A DNA stretch of 64,000 bases from Korarchaeum sp964519515 (GCA_964519515.1 CAZFIJ010000044.1:1-64000), one strand, 5' to 3'. Positions 41,848 to 49,392 are shown, counted from the stretch's first letter. Notes: a model not told the origin generated them from the sequence alone. Numbers and translations: made by a program.

Positions 41848-43344
41848 CTACCCTATAGGGCATTCAGTCATGCATTTAGAGCAAAATTCATCACAAGATA
41901 GTAGAGGCCATCCATTCTTAGCTCTCTCATACTCCCTCCTGATGAAATCTTTAGATATATTATCGACGTAATCCCACCAAGGTGTCTCCCTCTCCCCATG
42001 GACTATCCGATCAGAATCTATGCCGAGGTCTCTCGCTATCGATCTATAAGTCCATCTGTTGAACGGTCTCTTGTATCCCCTCTTCAAGATCTCACTGACC
42101 TCGAAGCCCCCTAGGGAGAGGAGAGCTTGTACATAAGCCCTACCATAATGAGAAATGTTTAACTTCCCTCTATATACTCTCCAGAAGATAGAGAGCCTCC
42201 TCCTGAAATCAGTCTCTCTGATCAGGGGAGAAAGCTCGAAGGGCGTCCCGGCTTTTGGGACGAATATACTGATGGTGACCTTCGCCCTCAATATGGAATT
42301 AATCTTGTTAGCGAGTTCAGCAGATTCGATTACATCGGATTCTTGCTCAAAGGGAAGCCCTATCATGAAATAAAGCTTTATGTGTCCCATCCCTCTATCC
42401 TTAGCTTCTTCAACAGCTCTAATGATCTCATCATTATCTATCCTCTTGTTAATTATCCCTTTCAACCTATCGCTTCCCGTTTCGGGGGCTATAGTTATCA
42501 TCCTTTCCCCTGTCCTCCCTATCAGATCGAGGAGCTCGCTATCCACTTGATCAGCCCTTAAGGATGGAGTGCTCGCCCTCAGCCCTCTCTCAGCTATCTC
42601 CCAAAGTGTATCCTTTATCGCTTTTGAAGAAGCTGCATCAGATCCTATTATGAAAATTTCCCTAAAGCCAAGGTCCGAAGCGTACCCTATAGCTTCCCTC
42701 ACCTCGTCCATCGGGGCATCTAAGCGTGGTCTCCAATGCCATCCTATACCGCAGAACCTACACCCCCAACTGCATCCCCTGGATATCTCTAAGAGGAATT
42801 TGTTGAGCACGACTCCACTCTCCAAGACCCTTATTTGATCGAGCAGGGGGCTCAAATGGAGGGCCCTATTGAACTTAGCTCTATTCTTGAGCTCATATAC
42901 GAAGAACTTCGGGGGAAGGGATGCGACTCCCTCGTCCTTGACCTTGAGGATCTCCCCGGTGAGTGCCTCAAAATCTCCCAGGCCCACTGCAGAGACGAGA
43001 GGGCTTATAGGGAGGGGGTTGAAGCTAACAGCAGGTCCTCCAACTAGTACAGGTTTTTTCAGACCTTCAATCATCCTCAGTAATTCTGGATACTGCCCCT
43101 CGAAATGTAAAGTTGCCAAGACTATATCGAATTCATCTAAAGGCCTACCGCTTTCCACAGAGCCATCGAGGTCACTCACGAACCTCTCGGCCATCACACC
43201 ATCGATGGAGTTCATCAGGAAGTAGAGAGTCTGATGCCCTAAGGAGCTCACAGCTACTCTGTATGGACCCGGGTAGATGATCGCGACCTTGAGCTCGAAG
43301 TTCCTAGGGTCCCTATCGTAAAATCCCCCCTCTTCGATGGGCAT
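41848..43344 (-). CDS. B12-binding-domain-type radical SAM protein
   Basis: A 498-residue radical SAM enzyme. An N-terminal Rossmann-like region (VAIIYPGPYRVAVSSLGHQT, VLATLHFEGQYPELLR, VGGPAVSFNP) resembles B12-binding domains but lacks a clear DxHxxG. The cluster motif is C191-x3-C195-x2-C198 (ISRGCSWGCRFCG). The extreme C terminus CDEFCSKCMTECPIG adds four cysteines, a possible auxiliary iron-sulphur cluster. It lies downstream of two tRNA genes. The family resembles archaeal COG1031/COG1032 proteins; substrate unknown. Confidence 0.8.
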   Translation of the reverse strand: MPIEEGGFYDRDPRNFELKVAIIYPGPYRVAVSSLGHQTLYFLMNSIDGVMAERFVSDLDGSVESGRPLDEFDIVLATLHFEGQYPELLRMIEGLKKPVLVGGPAVSFNPLPISPLVSAVGLGDFEALTGEILKVKDEGVASLPPKFFVYELKNRAKFNRALHLSPLLDQIRVLESGVVLNKFLLEISRGCSWGCRFCGIGWHWRPRLDAPMDEVREAIGYASDLGFREIFIIGSDAASSKAIKDTLWEIAERGLRASTPSLRADQVDSELLDLIGRTGERMITIAPETGSDRLKGIINKRIDNDEIIRAVEEAKDRGMGHIKLYFMIGLPFEQESDVIESAELANKINSILRAKVTISIFVPKAGTPFELSPLIRETDFRRRLSIFWRVYRGKLNISHYGRAYVQALLSLGGFEVSEILKRGYKRPFNRWTYRSIARDLGIDSDRIVHGERETPWWDYVDNISKDFIRREYERAKNGWPLLSCDEFCSKCMTECPIG

Positions 43345-43358
43345 GTTTTCCTCCCTAA

Positions 43359-43431
43359 TGGGCCGGGGGGGAATCGAACCCCCGACCTCCGCCTCGTAAG
43401 GGCGGCGTCATAGCCTCTAGACCCCCGGCCC
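43359..43431 (-). tRNA. tRNA-Val (TAC anticodon)
   Basis: On the minus strand the acceptor GGGCCGG pairs with CCGGCCC, discriminator A, no encoded CCA. Anticodon stem CCGCC/GGCGG encloses CTTACGA, giving TAC. T arm is GGGGG-TTCGATT-CCCCC. Position 8 reads G where U is nearly universal. Its first base directly follows the CCA of the neighbouring tRNA-Ser. Confidence 0.93.
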
Positions 43432-43519
43432 TGGCGCCGGGGGAGGGATTTGAACCCTCGCGGCCCAGTGGGCCACTGGCTTAGCAGGCCAGCCCCCTAC
43501 CGAGCTAGGGCACCCCGGC
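43432..43519 (-). tRNA. tRNA-Ser (GCT anticodon), CCA encoded
   Basis: On the minus strand GCCGGGG pairs with CCCCGGC, discriminator G, then encoded CCA. Anticodon stem CTGGC/GCCAG encloses CTGCTAA, giving GCT. A long variable arm (GGCCC/GGGCC) shows class II. It closely resembles the GGA serine tRNA at 12.2 kb. A CTTTTTAAATC box lies about 25-35 bases upstream, within the end of the DUF2110 gene. tRNA-Val follows with no spacer. Confidence 0.95.
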
Positions 43520-43528
43520 AATCCTTTA

Positions 43529-44317
43529 CTATTGAGTGGAATGATTTAAAAAGTTGACTTCCGTTAGCTTGCGGAACTTATCTTGAGAGATCGTCGAGAA
43601 CTTCGCGCCAGGGAGATAAGGTCCAAGCCTCGGTATCAATCCCTTCGCTTGAGTCTTACGCTTGCATATGAGCATATGGGAGAGAAACGATTTCCTAATT
43701 AGGGAAACATCTCTAGAATGGCCTGTCCTATTCAACGCTCTCTTCACTTGCTTCGGAGTGGCCCTGACTATTATCAGTATCTCTCTCCCCATCTTGACCA
43801 TATCCTTTATCATGCGGACCTGCCTGGTGGATAATGAGATATATATCCCCTTCTCATCTATCTTCGTTACATTTATCTCCATCGACATATCGTTCATGAA
43901 TCCGTAGATATTCGCTATTGCCCTAGTCGAGAGCTTCATATTGTCAACTAGCTGCTTTCTCATCTCGTAGAGTGGGTAAAGGCAATCTTTCTTCCCCAGG
44001 AAGGCCTTGAAATAGATACCGTATCCTACTTCTCCCAGATCCGTTATGAAACCTTTGAGGCTCTCATTTACTCTCGCTTCCTCAACCCTCTTGAGCTTCC
44101 CATACGTCCTAGAGATCAAGTTCTCAGCAACTCCCTCATCAGCCCCGCTGACTCTCACCTTAACCCAGCCATCCTCGGTATCGAGATCTAGTGCTTCTAT
44201 CTCGATACCCCTCATCAACTGCATCATCTCCCAGCCGAGTTCCTCAAGTATCGCACCGACATTCAAGTCTTCGGGGATCCTCTCCTGTATGAAGAACTCT
44301 CTCGTCAAGTTAATCAT
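43529..44317 (-). CDS. DUF2110 archaeal protein, partner of TFE
   Basis: A 262-residue archaeal protein without known function. An N-terminal alpha/beta region (ALDLDTEDGWVKVRVSGADE) and a middle segment GFITDLGEVGYGIYFKAFLG suggest KH- or S1-like RNA/DNA-binding folds, but I am not certain. It overlaps the tfe stop by four bases; the tfe-DUF2110 pairing is seen in other archaea. Its 3' end contains the tRNA-Ser promoter. Confidence 0.75.
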   Translation of the reverse strand: MINLTREFFIQERIPEDLNVGAILEELGWEMMQLMRGIEIEALDLDTEDGWVKVRVSGADEGVAENLISRTYGKLKRVEEARVNESLKGFITDLGEVGYGIYFKAFLGKKDCLYPLYEMRKQLVDNMKLSTRAIANIYGFMNDMSMEINVTKIDEKGIYISLSTRQVRMIKDMVKMGREILIIVRATPKQVKRALNRTGHSRDVSLIRKSFLSHMLICKRKTQAKGLIPRLGPYLPGAKFSTISQDKFRKLTEVNFLNHSTQ

Positions 44318-44844
44318 CCTTCCAGTGTCTCAATTGCCCTATCTATGAGCTCTATCATGGAGTCTATGAGCTTTACAACTTCCTCTTTATTTACAGGTTC
44401 CATCATCGCCCCACATACGGGGCACGTGGGGGAGCACTCTCCCATACTCCTTATCATCTCATCGAAGCTCAACCTCGCGTGAGATGGATCCGCAGCGCAT
44501 ACATAGTACTCCCCAGATAGATCCTCCTCCTTTCTCCTCATCAACTCACTCTTCGTATACTTCAGCCTCCTAAGGAGGAATGATCTCGCTACATCCTTAT
44601 TTATCCTCCAGTAGGATAGATAACCTCCATTCCCGTCCTCCTTGGCTCCCAGTTGAATCACCAAGTTGAAGTCCTGCATCTGGTAGAGCATGACCCTTAG
44701 GTTTGTGACGGATAGCTTAAGGGTCTCCTGTAGCTCTCCTTCCTCTATGACACCGTTATTGGCGAGTTCAACGATTCTCCTAACTAGCTCGAGATCCCTG
44801 CTGATCACAGCAAGGGCAAGTATTATCAGGTCCTCGTCCCTCAT
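44314..44844 (-). CDS. tfe: Transcription factor E (TFE alpha)
   Basis: Homologue of the eukaryotic TFIIE large subunit that aids promoter opening. The N-terminal winged helix (residues 1-85) contains TNLRVMLYQMQDFNLV. The C-terminal zinc ribbon starts at YYVCAADPSHARLSFDEM and ends TCPVCGAMM. Only one cysteine (C116) is present at the first knuckle, with H122, C137, C141 and C144 as other candidate ligands, so the zinc site deviates from the usual CxxC/CxxC. Length 176 residues. Operon with DUF2110. Confidence 0.9.
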   Translation of the reverse strand: MRDEDLIILALAVISRDLELVRRIVELANNGVIEEGELQETLKLSVTNLRVMLYQMQDFNLVIQLGAKEDGNGGYLSYWRINKDVARSFLLRRLKYTKSELMRRKEEDLSGEYYVCAADPSHARLSFDEMIRSMGECSPTCPVCGAMMEPVNKEEVVKLIDSMIELIDRAIETLEG

Positions 44845-44892
44845 ACCCCATCATCCAGTAAAGTTTATAGGTGAGCATTACTCCCTATCGAA

Positions 44893-44967
44893 GCCCCGGT
44901 AGCTCAGCTCGGTCAGAGCGGCCGCCTCGTAAGCGGTAGGTCGCGGGTTCGAATCCCGCCCGGGGCT
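44893..44967 (+). tRNA. tRNA-Thr (CGT anticodon)
   Basis: Acceptor GCCCCGG pairs with CCGGGGC, discriminator T, no encoded CCA. D arm GCTC/GAGC, anticodon stem GCCGC/GCGGT with loop CTCGTAA giving CGT, T arm GCGGG-TTCGAAT-CCCGC. A GTTTATA box lies about 25 bases upstream. Intron-less. Confidence 0.95.
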
Positions 44968-45162
44968 TCACGATATATTATGCGTAAACTCAAATAAGCT
45001 TTTCTACCGGGGATAATATGTCATGGATGCCCGATGAGATCTCACATCCGATGCCCTAAATATACCCCAAGGAAATCAAGGGTAAATAAATCTCTCAATG
45101 AAATGCGTTAAATAATAAATTTCCCCTATTGAGGCGATCGAAAAACTCACTAATAACTAGAA
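44968..45162. other. Intergenic region between tRNA-Thr and tRNA-Pro
   Basis: About 195 AT-rich bases. I see no gene and no convincing box C/D pair. A GAGATCTC palindrome near 45034-45041 within GATGAGATCTCACATC is the only structured element noted. Confidence 0.4.
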
Positions 45163-45236
45163 TGGGGCCGCCGGGATTTGAACCCGGGACCTCCGGCTCC
45201 CAAGGCCGGCATCCTACCTAGCTAGACCACGGCCCC
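45163..45236 (-). tRNA. tRNA-Pro (TGG anticodon)
   Basis: On the minus strand GGGGCCG pairs with CGGCCCC, discriminator A, no encoded CCA. U8 and G9 are normal. Anticodon stem CCGGC/GCCGG encloses CTTGGGA, giving TGG. T arm CCGGG-TTCAAAT-CCCGG. Minus-strand box CTTTATTATTG lies about 25 bases upstream. Confidence 0.95.
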
Positions 45237-45412
45237 TTGGTCTATCTATGAACAATAATAAAGATTACTCAAGCCGGGGGTCTCATCACTGAAGATGTAT
45301 TCACTTAAATCCCCCATCAATTCGATGCGAGGATTCCCAACCAAATATTGATAGCTAGAGATCGTAATATCTAATTCATTAACATAATATCAGAATTTTC
45401 TGAAAAATTTGA

Positions 45413-45928
45413 CTATAACTTGGATTTAAATATCAAATTATCGAGAGCTTTCTTGAGCTCATCGTATGTGTTAGATAGAGCTTCACTTATCACCTTCGTG
45501 TTCCCCAGTATCGGCATGAAGTTAGCATCCCCGACCCACCTGGGCACTATATGTATGTGTATGTGACCCTCGAAACCAGCACCAGCAGCCTTACCCACGT
45601 TCATCCCTATGTTGAACCCATCAGGGCTCATTGTCTCTTTCAAAACCCTTATGGAGATCCTCACGAGGTTCATGACGTCAATGAGTTCATCATCACTCAG
45701 CTCATCTAGGTTGGCTACATGCCTGTAGGGTGCGACCATCAGATGGCCCGGATTGTACGGATATTTGTTCATGATTATGAAGGAACTGCTGGATCTGTGG
45801 AGTATCAGATTCTCCCTATCCCTATTCTCCTTGGGCAATTTACAGAAGATACATTCCTTTCCTCCCTCGCTAGCCAATAGTTTTATATAAGGCATCCTCC
45901 AGATAGCCCAAAGCCTCCTTAAACTCAA
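45413..45928 (-). CDS. HIT family nucleotide hydrolase/transferase
   Basis: Histidine-triad protein of 171 residues, probably acting on dinucleoside or adenylated substrates. CIFC (C26, C29) near the N terminus, NKYPYNPGHLMVAPYRHV, and the triad GHIHIHIVPRW are all present. TTG start behind GGAGGG in the end of the NAC gene, overlapping its stop by four bases, so the two are coupled. An alternative ATG lies 11 codons in. Confidence 0.9.
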   Translation of the reverse strand: MSLRRLWAIWRMPYIKLLASEGGKECIFCKLPKENRDRENLILHRSSSSFIIMNKYPYNPGHLMVAPYRHVANLDELSDDELIDVMNLVRISIRVLKETMSPDGFNIGMNVGKAAGAGFEGHIHIHIVPRWVGDANFMPILGNTKVISEALSNTYDELKKALDNLIFKSKL

Positions 45929-46275
45929 ACTGAACCCTCCTTCAGCCTGATTATGGCTTCAGCAAGATCTCCACGCGTCTCTATGAGGGCTCTCCTAGCT
46001 CTATCCGGATCTACACCCGCTTGAGTCGCTACGAGCATCACATCCTCCTCAGATGGTGAGTAACTTTCCCTCTCCTCACCCAACCTCTCGGATCTCCCGA
46101 TTATTTGGTAAATTTCCTCACCACTTACTCTCATGAGGGAGACCTGAGGATCCCTAACGATTATAGATTCTCCGCTACTCAGCTTTATCACTACCTCAGT
46201 TGCGTCTATGCCTTGAACTTGAATTCCCATGCTCTTCATCATCCTATCCAGGTCCTTGAGCTTTATCCTCTTCAT
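45925..46275 (-). CDS. nac: Nascent polypeptide-associated complex protein (archaeal NAC)
   Basis: Ribosome-associated chaperone. The NAC domain (GIQVQGIDATEVVIKLSSGE, IVRDPQVSLM) is followed by a C-terminal UBA domain (EEDVMLVATQAGVDPDRARR, then GDLAEAIIRL). From the ATG at 46275 it is 116 residues, the usual length; a TTG at 46290 would add five. It is divergent from the MBF1 gene across a short interval. Confidence 0.94.
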   Translation of the reverse strand: MKRIKLKDLDRMMKSMGIQVQGIDATEVVIKLSSGESIIVRDPQVSLMRVSGEEIYQIIGRSERLGEERESYSPSEEDVMLVATQAGVDPDRARRALIETRGDLAEAIIRLKEGSV

Positions 46276-46307
46276 CGGGTATACACCCAAAGGTTAATCT
46301 AAAGCTT

Positions 46308-46874
46308 TTGCATCATCAGTGGGAGCTGGTGGATTTGTCAGGGGAGGTTTACGTCTGTGAGTTATGCGGGGGGACCTTCTACGGGAAACCCGTCATAGTC
46401 GATCTTGATGGTTATAAAGCATCCCTATGCAACAATTGTGCGAGAAAAGTCAAGAAAGTTAAGAAGAGTGATGAAAAAACCGTTTTACCTCAGAGGAAAT
46501 TAGAGGCACCTCTGGAGAAGCCTTCTCCCAGCAGACCTAAGGAAGTCCGGGTCCCTAAGAGAGAGAGGGGAGAGGTGGAGCTCGTTGAGGATTATGGGAA
46601 GAAGATCAGAGAAGCCAGAGAGGCTCTTGGTCTATCAATAGAGCAGGTTGCTGCAGCATTAAATATAAAAGCATCTCTCCTCAGGAATATAGAGTCTGAG
46701 AGAGTCGTTCCGAGCTTCGAAGTCGCTAGGAATATAGAGAAGCTTCTGGAGGTCTCAATAATACAGAGAAATCCTGAAAGAGCGCAAGTCGCTAGTTCAG
46801 CCCCTCAACAAGTTTATAGCTCCGTCACGCTCGGGGAAGCTGTAGAAGTGAAGAGAAAGAGGAGGAAGAGGTGA
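46308..46874 (+). CDS. mbf1: Multiprotein bridging factor 1 homologue (zinc finger plus HTH)
   Basis: Archaeal MBF1/aMBF1, a ribosome- and transcription-associated helix-turn-helix protein. N-terminal zinc motif CELCGGTFYGKPV with LCNNCA (four cysteines), a charged linker, and an XRE-type HTH at about 93-150 (YGKKIREAREALGLSIEQVA, ASLLRNIESERVVPSF). The C terminus ends in basic KRKRRKR. I give the longest frame from TTG; a GTG at 46329 or TTG at 46335 after GGGAG would fit the family better. Confidence 0.9.
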   Translation: MHHQWELVDLSGEVYVCELCGGTFYGKPVIVDLDGYKASLCNNCARKVKKVKKSDEKTVLPQRKLEAPLEKPSPSRPKEVRVPKRERGEVELVEDYGKKIREAREALGLSIEQVAAALNIKASLLRNIESERVVPSFEVARNIEKLLEVSIIQRNPERAQVASSAPQQVYSSVTLGEAVEVKRKRRKR

Positions 46875-46875
46875 T

Positions 46876-48042
46876 ATGCCGACCAACCTCCCACCCGAGG
46901 CCCAGGCTAAGTGGGAGGAATATTCTAAAGCGAAAACCCCGGAGGAGAAGCTCCAGAAACTCAAGGAGTTCTACTCATTAATACCGAAGCATAAGGGAAC
47001 GGAAAAGATGGAGAAATTCGTCAAGAGGAGGATATCTGAGCTTAAAGAGGAAATAGAGAGAAAGAAGACAGCAAAGAAGGGTAAAGGGTTATCACTAATG
47101 GTTGAAAAGAGAGGAGCAGCTCAATTAGTCCTTATAGGATTTACAAATTCCGGGAGGAGTACTCTCCTAGCGACACTGACGAACGCTAAGCCTTCCATAT
47201 CCCCAAACCCCTTCACAACTATGAGGCCCGTTGAGGGAATGATGGAGATCTATGGGACCCAGATCCAAGTAGTTGAGGCGCCTCCACTCATACTTGAGGC
47301 TCAAGGTGGTCCAACGAATCTGGCAGTCGCTCTAGCAAAGAACTCAGATGTCCTAGGGATAACAGTGAGCTCCCTCGAGGATCCCATGGACTCCCTCTCT
47401 AAGATATTCTCATTCTTAGAATCTAGAGAGATATCTTTCGAGAGGCCGACCGGTAGGGTCAGGATAAAGAGGAGCAGGGCGGCTCCGACTCTCATAATAA
47501 TGAATAAGGGGAAACTCGTCGATTGCTCTGAGGGAGATGTGAGGGAGCTACTGCTTCAATTCGGGATAGATAGGGCTTGGGTTGAGATAGAAGGGTATGT
47601 GAGGCTCGAGGATGTCGAGGACGCGATATTCGGGGAGAAGAGTTACAAACCGACGATAATCTTCCTGACGAAATGTGATATCGTTGAGGATAAGGGATTG
47701 ATAGAGGAGGTCAAGAAGCTCTATGGAGATAAGGTCATGGGGATAATACCCTCCCCCACGGGACTCCCGTCTAAAGATGAGCTCGGGGAGATGATACTCA
47801 AGGAACTTGGGCTCATAAGAGTATTCACAAAATCGAAGAATGAGAAATCCCCATCAGATAAGGCAGTTATACTTCCGAAGAACTCGAGCGTAATTGATCT
47901 AGCGGAGTTCATCCACGAGTCCTTCAGGGAGAAGTTCAAGTACGCTAAGGTATGGGCGAAGAGACTCCCTTACTCCCCGATGAGAGTGGGCCCGGACTTC
48001 CTCCTCGAGGATGGGGATATAGTAGAGATAGTGGTGGGCTGA
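46876..48042 (+). CDS. DRG/OBG-like GTPase with TGS domain and degenerate G motifs
   Basis: Archaeal TGS-domain GTPase relative. Residues 1-75 form the conserved helical N terminus (NLPPEAQAKWEEYSKAKTPE). The P loop reads GFTNSGRST (88-96) with arginine at the usual lysine. G3 reads VEAPPL in place of DxPG. TKCD (G4) is present. A TGS domain occupies about 320-388. Nucleotide binding or hydrolysis may be altered. It is adjacent to mbf1 and rpiA with gaps of one and zero bases, so it is co-transcribed with them. Confidence 0.85.
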   Translation: MPTNLPPEAQAKWEEYSKAKTPEEKLQKLKEFYSLIPKHKGTEKMEKFVKRRISELKEEIERKKTAKKGKGLSLMVEKRGAAQLVLIGFTNSGRSTLLATLTNAKPSISPNPFTTMRPVEGMMEIYGTQIQVVEAPPLILEAQGGPTNLAVALAKNSDVLGITVSSLEDPMDSLSKIFSFLESREISFERPTGRVRIKRSRAAPTLIIMNKGKLVDCSEGDVRELLLQFGIDRAWVEIEGYVRLEDVEDAIFGEKSYKPTIIFLTKCDIVEDKGLIEEVKKLYGDKVMGIIPSPTGLPSKDELGEMILKELGLIRVFTKSKNEKSPSDKAVILPKNSSVIDLAEFIHESFREKFKYAKVWAKRLPYSPMRVGPDFLLEDGDIVEIVVG

Positions 48043-48720
48043 ATGATAGAGTTCGAGAAGAGAGTAGTTGCTAGGGAAGCGCTCAAATTGATAGGGGATG
48101 CGAAATTAGTGGGACTTGGCTCTGGATCTACGGTCGCTATTTTCGTGGAGGAGCTGGCCAAATCGGATAGAGCGAATAAAATATCCGTTATACCATCATC
48201 TAAGCAGATAGAGGAGGTAGCTAGTGATCTGGGACTTAAGGTGATTTATCCTGATGATGAGAGGCCTGAGATAACGGTAGATGGCGCGGATGAGATAGAT
48301 AGTGATTTGAACTTGCTCAAGGGAGGGGGAGGCGCTTTACTGAGGGAGAAAGTGCTAGCTTATAATAGCTCAACTTACGTCATTATAGCTGACCATACGA
48401 AATTAGTGGAGAGGCTTTGCTCAAAGAGAGCCCTTCCCGTCGAAGTGTTACCTTATGGAGCCTCTTGGACCCTCGATAATCTCAGGAAGAGGCTTAATTG
48501 TGATGTGGGGATCAGGATGAAGGATCTCTCGCCCTTCGTGACGGATAACGGTAATCTAATAGCGGATATATCCTGCCCTCCGATAGACGATCCCGCTTCC
48601 ATAGAGAGCGAGATAAAAGGGGTGCCGGGCGTCGTTGAAGTAGGTATATTCGTCGGCCTAGCGGACTTGGTCTTAGTAGCGAGGGGAAGCGAGGTCAAGG
48701 TATTGCGGCAGGGTTTTTAA
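48043..48720 (+). CDS. rpiA: Ribose-5-phosphate isomerase A
   Basis: Interconverts ribose and ribulose 5-phosphates. VGLGSGSTVAIFVEEL, DGADEIDSDLNLLKGGGGAL (catalytic acidic residue in DGADE) and the later KLVERLC and LPVEVLPYG motifs are standard. Length 225 residues. Its stop codon lies within the TTTTTAA box that serves the following SRP RNA gene. Confidence 0.95.
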   Translation: MIEFEKRVVAREALKLIGDAKLVGLGSGSTVAIFVEELAKSDRANKISVIPSSKQIEEVASDLGLKVIYPDDERPEITVDGADEIDSDLNLLKGGGGALLREKVLAYNSSTYVIIADHTKLVERLCSKRALPVEVLPYGASWTLDNLRKRLNCDVGIRMKDLSPFVTDNGNLIADISCPPIDDPASIESEIKGVPGVVEVGIFVGLADLVLVARGSEVKVLRQGF

Positions 48721-48721
48721 G
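48713..48721 (+). promoter_or_regulatory. TATA box of the SRP RNA gene
   Basis: GTTTTTAAG overlaps the rpiA stop codon. A transcription start about 25 bases downstream falls at the base of the SRP RNA terminal helix (about 48741), which supports both elements. Confidence 0.6.
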
Positions 48722-48740
48722 GGAGTGATACTCGATACAA

Positions 48741-49133
48741 GGGGCGGTGGGGTAGGACCGGGGGGGTAGCCGTCCCCTCAACCGGAAGGCTAATGCCGGG
48801 GTCAGTAACTCCCGGGGGCGAGTTGATGGTAGGGGATCTCTATCTCCTCCTAACCAATGAACCCCGGTCCCGGTGGACCGGCGGTGGTGATAACCCGTCC
48901 GGAGGGACGGGGAATCACCTTTTCCACCGAAGCGGGGAAGGGCCCGACGGGGGCAGCACCCCGGTGGCCGTCGGGTGGGCGGGGGAATCACCTTTGCCGC
49001 GGAACCGGGTCAGGCCCGGAAGGGAGCAGCCCTAAGGTGGACGTTCGGTGCTGCCGGGTAACTGGGGGAAGGGTATGGGGAGAATAGGGAAACCTGATCC
49101 ATTAACTCCACCTCGGGGGAGCCCACCGCCCCC
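48741..49133 (+). ncRNA. ffs: 7S SRP RNA with a duplicated S-domain segment
   Basis: RNA core of the signal recognition particle. The ends pair: GGGGCGGTGGG (48741-48751) with CCCACCGCCCC (49122-49132). The 5' part is a GC-rich Alu domain. The SRP54-binding helix 8 consensus GTCAGGCCCGGAAGGGAGCA lies at 49009-49028 with its GGAA tetraloop. Helix 6 is CCGTCC-GGAG-GGACGG at 48895-48910. The total, about 393 bases, is about 75 longer than usual for archaea. The excess is explained by a direct 73-base duplication (48895-48967 and 48968-49040). Partner protein SRP54 is encoded at 21.9 kb. Confidence 0.93.
48895..49040 (+). repeat. Tandem 73-nt duplication inside SRP RNA
   Basis: Two directly abutting units, 48895-48967 and 48968-49040, align without gaps at 55 of 73 positions by hand count. 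Unit one keeps the helix 6 consensus but has a degenerate helix 8; unit two has a degenerate helix 6 and the consensus helix 8. Bases 48943-48950 (CCCGACGG) pair perfectly with 48968-48975 (CCGTCGGG), which would form an extra arm across the unit boundary. Confidence 0.85.
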
Positions 49134-49150
49134 ATAAAAAAGAAGAAGGG
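49133..49150 (-). terminator. T-rich terminator of the ferredoxin gene
   Basis: Read on the minus strand, CTTCTTCTTTTTTATG follows the ferredoxin stop within a few bases. It lies in the short gap to the oppositely oriented SRP RNA end. Confidence 0.45.
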
Positions 49151-49153
49151 TGT

Positions 49154-49381
49154 TTAGATCAGCTGCTTCTTGGAGCCGTCTGGCTGAACCTCGTATATAT
49201 GTATTATATTGACGGGGCAGGCCTGGGCAGCCTCCATGTTGCAACCGAGATCGTCCAACTCCTTCTTAACGGGGGAAGCTAGCCCATCGTCCTCTATGAT
49301 CCAGTTGTCTGGGCAGAGGGATGCGCAGACACCATCGGCTATGCAGCTCTCCCTATCTTGCTCTATCAAGTACTTGGGCAT
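49154..49381 (-). CDS. Single-cluster ferredoxin, Pyrococcus type
   Basis: Small electron carrier of 75 residues. CIADGVCASLCP places C13, D16 and C19 as cluster ligands with C55 (QACPV) as the fourth. C23 and C47 match the disulphide pair of Pyrococcus furiosus ferredoxin. The aspartate at the second ligand position is the same substitution as in that protein. The start follows GAGGAGGTG. It probably serves the tungsten oxidoreductase at 58-60 kb or similar enzymes; this is inference. Confidence 0.93.
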   Translation of the reverse strand: MPKYLIEQDRESCIADGVCASLCPDNWIIEDDGLASPVKKELDDLGCNMEAAQACPVNIIHIYEVQPDGSKKQLI

Positions 49382-49392
49382 AGTAACACCTC

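Noticed and set aside
43424..43431. Alternative tRNA-Val acceptor alignment (GGCCGGG) that shifts the stem by one base.
   Set aside because: It would break the fixed T-arm spacing and the discriminator A; the GGGCCGG/CCGGCCC pairing with G8 fits better.
44968..45412. Box C/D-like sRNAs (GATGAG near 45030; GTGATGA on the minus strand near 45285).
   Set aside because: No matching D box (CTGA) at suitable spacing and no terminal stem.
48793..49087. Open frames of 76-98 codons on both strands around the SRP RNA.
   Set aside because: They lie in GC-rich structured RNA and read as glycine/arginine/proline-rich noise.
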